Assembly: GCA_031472005.1 (NCBI GenBank)
Contig: PZJY01000007.1
Span: 2,405,808 to 2,469,807 of the forward strand
Length of the DNA stretch: 64,000 bases
Reading direction: 5' to 3'
Source: Tetracladium setigerum
Taxonomy: Eukaryota; Ascomycota; Leotiomycetes; Helotiales
The position numbers were made by a program, and so were the translations under genes. A model generated the notes under the pieces. It searched no databases. It was not told where the DNA came from and saw only the letters and a program-made list of their open reading frames with translations. Every line of letters starts with the position of its first letter. Within the stretch, counting starts at the first letter, position 1. Below are positions 57,773 through 64,000 of the stretch, piece by piece.

Positions 57773-57996
57773 TTCTGTTAATGTGTTGTTGTGATAATTG
57801 TTTGGGGATGTGGGAGAGAAGAGAAGAAAAGAGGAAAAGGAAAGGCGGCCTGAGGTGGGCGAAGGGCCAGTATTAATAATTCGCTGGTGGTGAAGCGAAC
57901 GACGCTAAAAGGATGAGAGGAAGTGACAGGGGTCAAGGGGACTAGTGTGGTCTTGGCTCTTTTGGGCTGGTTCGACAGGGGGGAAATTCTGGCCGG

Positions 57997-58003
57997 TGAC
58001 TCA
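57997..58003. promoter_or_regulatory. TGACTCA site upstream of the CPC1 gene
   Basis: A perfect TGACTCA (GCN4/CPC1 recognition element) lies about 245 bases before uORF 1. Autoregulation through this element is known for cpc-1-type genes; here it is inferred from the match alone. A second TGAGTCA lies inside the coding region near 57013. Confidence 0.5.
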
Positions 58004-60143
58004 CACTCTGACCGTGTCCTGGTTGGCTGAAAGGGAGATTGTGGGGACGTTTCTGTGGGGGCTGAGTGGAGCTTCTTTCCTCACGAAGGAACGGAACGAA
58101 CAACACTGAGGAATTTGGGTGTTTTTTTTTGGGTTGGTTTGAAGGGAGGGCAAAGAACAACAACATACATACATACAGCCAACTCAACAACTGCCACATC
58201 GGCACTCTCGAGGCTTCTGCGCTGGCTTTTATATCTTCATTTTTCATTCCGTTTCTCTTTGTTTTTTACTTGAATTTTATGTTAGATACCGCCATCTATT
58301 TCCGTCCTTCTCTTTGATTTCCCTTTTCTGTCTCGGTGTGTGGAAGCCTTGCCGAGAGCCCATCTCCCATCCAATTTTAGCCCCATTCCATCTGTGCCGC
58401 CCTAGGTCCAGTACAGGAAGGGAAGGACTGTCTCCTCCAACTCCGTACCTACCGCCATACAAATCGACGCAGAAGAAAACACCACCACAGAAGACGGGAA
58501 TGAACATTCCTTTGCGCAGCAGCAGTATCTTTGTACCTCCGAAACTAAATTTGAGGGAATGGAATAATGGAATGTGCTCCAGCCTCCTTACATCCAGTCA
58601 GCCAGCAGCAACATCTACAAAGTATGGGCCTCTCGATAGCACAACTGGGCTTCAAAGTGCAAGTGCACTCACTACCTGGACTGTACTGGCCCGTCCACAT
58701 TTTCCTGCTTGGGATGGATACCTGCTGTACCGTACCTCGAGGCTTCTCTTCTCCCCGTTGGCATCATCTGTCTCAGGTTCCAACGCCAGAGGACTAGGTA
58801 CGTATGTACTGTACAGCAGTAGATAGGCATCTAACCAAGCACCACCTATCCTATCCTGTTACCTTGAAGTCTATTATTGTTGTTGTTGTTGTTATTATTG
58901 CCGGTGTCTATTCTACATTACGAAGACTTCCCGTACCAAATAAAAGCATTATTTGCCCATAACTCCGAGTGCCTGCTTGCGCAAAGTCAACAAACAAGCG
59001 TAGGAGTACGTACGTCGTCCGAACACGAATCCCCCAGCTACTATTCCCAACGACGACTCCCATGCCTCCATGTGTCCTCATCATCAAATGGAAGGAAATT
59101 ACACCCGAAAACGATACCGTTAAGTTTCTCATTGCTTGTTTGTACTTTGTGTGTGTGTTTCGTCGTCCACTCTTTCTTTTTCCTCTCTCTGGCTCGCCGA
59201 TACTCCATTTGGCACCGCTTTCCGACCTTCCGCTGACCTCCTGGCTGCTCCTGCTTGCCCCCTCGCCGAGTAGGATCTGCCTGCGCCGCCGCCGCCGCCG
59301 CCTGCTGCAACTTGCACGCTTGCACACTTGCACACATCAACCGGACACTGTGTTTTGCAAGAGGAGAGGGAGGGAGGATAGATCTCCAGGCCTTTGCATT
59401 TCCCTTTGCTCTCTCTCTCTGCAGCTTTGCATCTTACTCTTTTCAATACTTGCACTTTGGCTTACATTATTACTACTCCGTATTGCTGCTGTCGTTACGA
59501 TACTACTTACTACTACTACAGTAGCATTCCGTCGTCAGTGCGGACAAACCGGGATTAATCAACTTGACATCGGGGGGCACCTGATGGCCCATTCTTCCAA
59601 TGAGAATTTCGATAATCCCGGGAATTAGGAGGTTTAGCTTCAAGGGCACCGACGACGCGCCCTTTGCAAGATCGATTTTTGTGGGATTTTGCGCATCCCA
59701 TCCCATTATTCAATCCCCACATCTTTCCGTACAGTACCAGAACTACGGAGTACCATTCTGTACCTACATCTGGGCACACACCCACGCACAAGCGCACACA
59801 CAGACACACATACACCCCCCTTCCTCCCACGGCTCTCACGGGGAGAACGGAGAAAGGACTTAAGTTCACCGATAATTGTATCCATTTTTTGAGAATAATA
59901 ATTTTATTGGTTTTTTTCCAAGAATTAATTTGCGCTTGTTGCGATTCATTATTCATTCATTGCACTTTTTTCCATGGACTGGTGGGCAATACGAATACTG
60001 CACAGGACTCCTCCATCCTTCCATCCTTCCATCTCTCACTCATACGAAGGCAGGTAGGTAGGTATCTTTCCAGCTTTCCGAATAACCTCCCCAATTCTTC
60101 TTGTTCTTCGCTTTCAAATTTGCTGCTTTTACTACTTCCCACA

Positions 60144-60163
60144 CCCCCCCCCCCCCCCCCCCC
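60144..60163. repeat. Uninterrupted C20 homopolymer
   Basis: Twenty cytosines in a row within a C-rich block. True length in the genome is uncertain because such runs are hard to sequence. Confidence 0.8.
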
Positions 60164-60943
60164 TCCTCTCATCCCCAACTCTCCCTTCTCTCCTCCTCCA
60201 AAAACCACCAAACAAACAAACAAAACGACCACCGAGTATTATTTGTGACTCACCCCCCTTCCATCCCTCCATCCAATCACACACCCTCTAAATCACCCTT
60301 CTTCGTGACTGCATAAACCTGAGGCCGAGCAGCAGCGAGGTGAGGTGCATGATACGGTACAGGACCGACGGCCGACCTACAGGACCGAACCTGCATTGCA
60401 AGGCTTGGAACGGTAGGGTAGGTGAGGTGGGTAAGAAGTGAGAAAGTCTGGGGTATTGATCCTACGTTACAGTACAGGTACGAGGTTTCCTGCAGTAGTA
60501 GTAGTGAGCAGCTACTACTATTTGAAGAAACAGAAAGAGAATAATGAGAAAAGAGAGAAGAAGGGATCCATGATCATGTGAATTGCAATACGGAGTACAT
60601 ACTTACCTCCAGGTAGGTAATAGAGAAAGGCTTTCTCATCCCCAGCATTATTATTCTATCAATCTTTCAATAAATCTGTCGCAAAGCTTTAAAAGGCGAA
60701 AAATCCCACCAAGGATTAACAGAAAGACCAGAGAAAACAAAGAACAGAAAGTCAAAAATAGAAGCGTAGGAGGACAAGACATCGATTCAATCCCAGTACT
60801 TAGTCTCACCATCACCACCCTATCCATAATCCAATCCAAAATTGTCCAATAATCCATGTTCAAGCGGATCACCAGCGATGATCAATTGATCATCAAATAT
60901 TTAAGCATTACCACCAACCTTACTTATTTGATCGACAATATCA

Positions 60944-60966
60944 ATCAATCAATCAATCAATCAATC
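60944..60966. repeat. AATC tetranucleotide microsatellite
   Basis: About five and a half AATC units. Confidence 0.85.
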
Positions 60967-61179
60967 ACACACACCACCCTCGCAGGAAGATTAACGATGA
61001 GTTCACCAAAACCTAATCGATTCAATTTGCTTACTCTATCAGCTAGGGGTATCTAACTGAACAAAGTACGATCGTCAACAGAGACAAGCTGGCCAACTTA
61101 TTAATAATTGAAGTAAGATAAGATCTTACAAAGTCGTGATCTAGTTTTATAGAAACCTGAGGATTTCAGGAATGTTTAG

Positions 61180-61210
61180 TAACCATCAACCATCAACCAT
61201 CAACCATCAC
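61180..61210. repeat. AACCATC heptanucleotide repeat
   Basis: Four units of AACCATC in tandem. Confidence 0.85.
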
Positions 61211-63488
61211 CCGCCAAGGCAGCAGCAGTAGCAGCAGGCAGGAGTATAGAAATTTGTATGTTGGGTTATAAAAAAAGAAAAAAGAGTTATTGGATTCTTG
61301 TATTGTATTATATTGTACGGTATCTTAGTTACTGTGTTGAAAAGTTTTATTGTTATGTCTTTTATACACTTTACAGCACCTCCTGCACATCACAATTCCT
61401 ATAAGGGAAAAAAAAAAGATCACCAAAAACACCCCCCTGGAAGAAAGTAAGGAAAAAGGGAAACGTTTTTTTCAAACTTTCACCTCTCAAATCGCCTCTC
61501 ATATGTAAAATCTCAATCTTATCTTCAGACCCCTCTCGCAAATATCGACCCCTCCCATCACAATCCTCAAGCTTCCCCCCTTCCGCAGAGATCTCAAGCC
61601 TCACCAACCCTTACCCATCCCAACTCTCATCACCTCACCCACCAGCTGAAAACAAAGACCACCAGTTTTTTTTTGTTGCACATCGCAGCCGTTTGATCCA
61701 CGCCCGACCCCTTGCTCTTCCCGTTGCTTTTTTCTATTTTGTCCCGTCTTTTCGAATGAGATTGGCGGCTTTGCTGGGATGGAGGATGTGGGGTGGGATG
61801 TGGCGGGGTGGTGGCGGGGTGGTGGGGGAAATAAGTAAATAATCTTACAAAATGTCAGATCTTACTCGTACTTTTATTATAAGTCTTACCTACCTAAGGG
61901 TAGATACTTATGTGCCTTGGTGTTTCTAAGGTATATATGTGTGTGTGTCCAGCTGTTGTATAGGTATATAGTTATACTTATAAGCCCTGATGTATATTAT
62001 TTGAAATGGAAAAGGAAGGGGAGTTGTTGTACGCACATAGATGTGAGCGAGAATTCGGAAAGGTAGGTTTCTTCTTCCTTAATTCCTACCTTAACTATCA
62101 CATAGGTACTGTACCTATCTACCTACCTTACCAACAGAAAATAGGAAGAAAACCAAAAGTACTGAAAAAATAAACAAAGAGGACAGGGGAAGAAATCAGA
62201 AAGATTTTTTTTTTTTTTTAAAAAAAGAGAAAACAAATCTCTCCAAGGCTTGAAAAGCAAGATCGAACTAACATTACTGAAAGTCAAGTCAAGTCAAATA
62301 GTCAGATACCACACCACTTTCCGAAAAAAAGAAAGGGGAAGAAATAACTTACCCAATGACAATTATATAAACAAACAACCTACGAAATTCACTACCATTA
62401 CTATGTACTATACCGTACTTACTACATCCATCACGTATGTTTTACATGGATTTCCTGCTCATCTCGTCCGAGATATCTGTTCTGAACCTCCTCCTGGTGA
62501 GCAGGTCGACGACGGATCGTGCATATGATGTGATTTTAAAAGAAATAGAAACAAAAAGAATCACACTATTCTCTACTATCTTTACTATGGGTCGTTGAGT
62601 ACCTGGGTAGGTAGGTAGACAAGACGCAAAAAATACGGAAGATTCCCAATTATACTCTTGACTCTGATCTGAGGTGTTCAAGAACTTCAAACAGACAGTC
62701 AGTCAGACAGACAGACAGACACTCGCTGGTCATGGGAGCGAACATGGGGGAAGGTAAATGTAAGTGCGGATGTGGTTATGGTTGTGAGGAAATAAACGAA
62801 CGAACGGGAGAAGTTGGTAATTGTCTGGAACTTGCAGTAGGAAAGGAAAAAGCCTGGCGATTCGAAATAAAAAAAATAAGACACCCTCCTACCTGTGTGT
62901 GTTGTATGACAAAAAAGACGTTCGACCCAATTGCTTGATCAAAACCAACGACTTTTCTTCCATCAATCATGTTATTAAAACATCAGTTGAACAACAGCAG
63001 ACAAGGAAGATTTCATTCATTCATTCATTCAGTATGAAGATGGGGATTTCAAAATTCAAACTCACAAAAAGTCACCAAAGGTCAATTAAGTCACAAGTCA
63101 CAATAACACCTACACAACCAAGCAAAGAAAGACCATAAAGAAGAAGTATCACACCAAATATCATCTCATTCTCTCAATGGGGTAACATCGAGGTAGCACG
63201 CCCAATAAAAAGGTTAAAAAAAACCACACGCCCCTAAAAAGCCAGCCAAACCAAGCTGAGCATAAGAGGAAAAACAGAAGCACATGAAAAAAAAGAAGAA
63301 GAATAAGAAGAAGCAAGGCCGAAATCAAGCAAGCAAGTAAGGAAAGTCTAGAAACTTTTCCCCCTCCCCTTCCCCTTCAGAATCCATCCCCTTCCTAACT
63401 TGTGAAAAAAGCAAAAACCACCATTAAAAAAAGAGTTACCATACGTTTTCCCTCATTACACATAAAATATTTGTTGTAGAAATATAAT

Positions 63489-64000
63489 CTACAATCTCTC
63501 ACCGGCAGCTTGCTTGGCATCACCGTACTTCTTGATACGGATAGCTTGCACGCTGATGAATCCAGTGGTATCAGCTGGGCTGAAGGCACCAATCTCATCC
63601 ATGGAAGACTCAGAAGCATCATACAACTTCTCGGTATCAGATGATCGTCCGAGAACGGAGAAGGTTCCCTTATAGACACGGCATCGAACAGTTCCGTTGA
63701 CGTTCTTTTGGGAAGAGACGATGCTGTCCTCCAAGAACTCTCGCTCAGGGGAGAAGTAGAGACCGTTGTAGAGGATCTTGGCGTAGTTGAAGGTAACGAA
63801 CTGATCACGGAGAGCGCGGACTTCACGATCGAGGACCAAACCTTCGAGATCGATGTGTGCGGCACGAAGACAGGTGAGACCTGGGGTTTCGTAGCATCCA
63901 CGGGATTTGAGACCAATGAATCGGTTCTCGACGATGTCGATACGGCCAACACCGTGACGACGAGCGATGGCGTTGGATTCCAAGAAGAGCTCAACGGAGT
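63489..64000 (-). CDS. ARG1: Argininosuccinate synthase, C-terminal part (cut by window end)
   Basis: Cytosolic ATP-dependent condensation of citrulline and aspartate, the penultimate step of arginine biosynthesis. The minus-strand frame runs from the window edge to a TAG at 63489 and covers the last 170 or so residues of a protein of about 415-420. Diagnostic blocks are HGVGRIDIVENRFIGLKSRG, CYETPGLTCLRAAHIDLEGL, REVRALRDQFVTFNYAKILY and GLYFSPEREFL. The C-terminus (AFSPADTTGFISVQAIRIKK) matches the fungal Arg1 dimerisation/tetramerisation region. No intron is seen in this part. Arginine genes are classical CPC1 targets, and the CPC1-type gene lies 6 kb away, although its promoter is outside this window. 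Confidence 0.95.
   Translation of the reverse strand, partial: SVELFLESNAIARRHGVGRIDIVENRFIGLKSRGCYETPGLTCLRAAHIDLEGLVLDREVRALRDQFVTFNYAKILYNGLYFSPEREFLEDSIVSSQKNVNGTVRCRVYKGTFSVLGRSSDTEKLYDASESSMDEIGAFSPADTTGFISVQAIRIKKYGDAKQAAGERL

Larger units (their letters stand above)
58004..63488. other. 5.5-kb spacer, no gene seen
   Basis: No frame with recognisable domains, although some reach 130-220 codons in low-complexity Leu/Thr/Ser-rich reading (for example 58969-59628). The stretch is dense in simple repeats: GTT run (58876-58892), GCC run (59286-59301), a C20 run (60144-60163), AATC run (60944-60966), AACCATC units (61180-61210), and several TACCTACCTA, ACTCCGTAC and GTACTGTAC words. The last 400 bases are the 3' UTR side of argininosuccinate synthase. 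Confidence 0.5.

Noticed and set aside
57942..58247. A 101-codon minus-strand frame (with an ATG giving MWQLLSWLYVCML) as a first exon of the CPC1 gene
   Set aside because: It could be joined through GTGAGT at about 58000, but its sequence does not resemble any CPC1 N-terminus and the intron would exceed 200 nt; kept only as an open possibility.
58969..59628. A 219-codon plus-strand frame with Leu-rich segments
   Set aside because: Built from CTT/CTC and GCC microsatellites, no start context or domain, and low-complexity throughout.

Overview
The window looks like nuclear DNA of a filamentous ascomycete (Pezizomycotina). Genes are split by short introns (mostly about 39-100 nt) with GTRNGT donors, CTAAC/CTGAC-like branch points and YAG acceptors, and gene space is loose, with long microsatellite-rich spacers. 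The content (secreted pectate lyase, GH43, GH5, laccase, Crh-type GH16, Zn2Cys6 regulators, cross-pathway control bZIP) fits a plant-associated Leotiomycete such as Helotiales/Sclerotiniaceae, but the genus is inference. No tRNA, rRNA or CRISPR array was recognised. Exon junctions given in the entries were placed by eye and checked for frame continuity.

Layout, left to right. 1-2.8 kb: a three-exon MFS hexose transporter. 5.7-9.1 kb: a divergently arranged pair of secreted glycoside hydrolases (GH43-like on the minus strand, GH5 on the plus strand). 9.4-15.7 kb: a Dal5/ACS-family MFS transporter divergent from a tartrate/isopropylmalate-type dehydrogenase, followed by a convergent fungal transcription factor (MHR domain, no zinc cluster seen); together they look like a small catabolic gene group. 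17.1-18.2 kb: a short Zn2Cys6 regulator whose zinc cluster is interrupted by a doubtful splice junction. 18.7-19.5 kb: a PL3 pectate lyase. 22.0-25.9 kb: a large eight-exon gene joining an N-terminal STAND-type fungal domain, a coiled coil, a fungal ubiquitin-like domain, a Cys-rich knuckle and a WD40 propeller. It is divergent from a 653-aa glycosylated membrane protein (26.5-28.5 kb). 30.7-32.0 kb: a Crh-type GPI-anchored GH16. 34.1-35.4 kb: a rhodopsin/PTH11-like membrane protein with broken frames. 35.4-43.9 kb: gene-free. 44-47.4 kb: a very large, disordered, probably septation or cell-polarity protein. 49.0-50.8 kb: a laccase. 52.0-52.8 kb: a small secreted protein. 53.6-54.5 kb: a gene with three one-base frame breaks. 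56.3-57.8 kb: the GCN4/CPC1 bZIP with upstream ORFs. 63.5-64 kb: the 3' end of argininosuccinate synthase, running off the window.

Most worth a second look: the ULD-WD40 architecture; the transporter/dehydrogenase/regulator group with a repeated element in its shared promoter; the CPC1 leader, where a long AUG-less but coding-like frame coexists with two uORFs; the two incomplete zinc-cluster regulators lying head to head; and recurrent short palindromic words (TACCTAGGTA, ACTCCGTAC, GTACTGTAC) scattered through the spacers.
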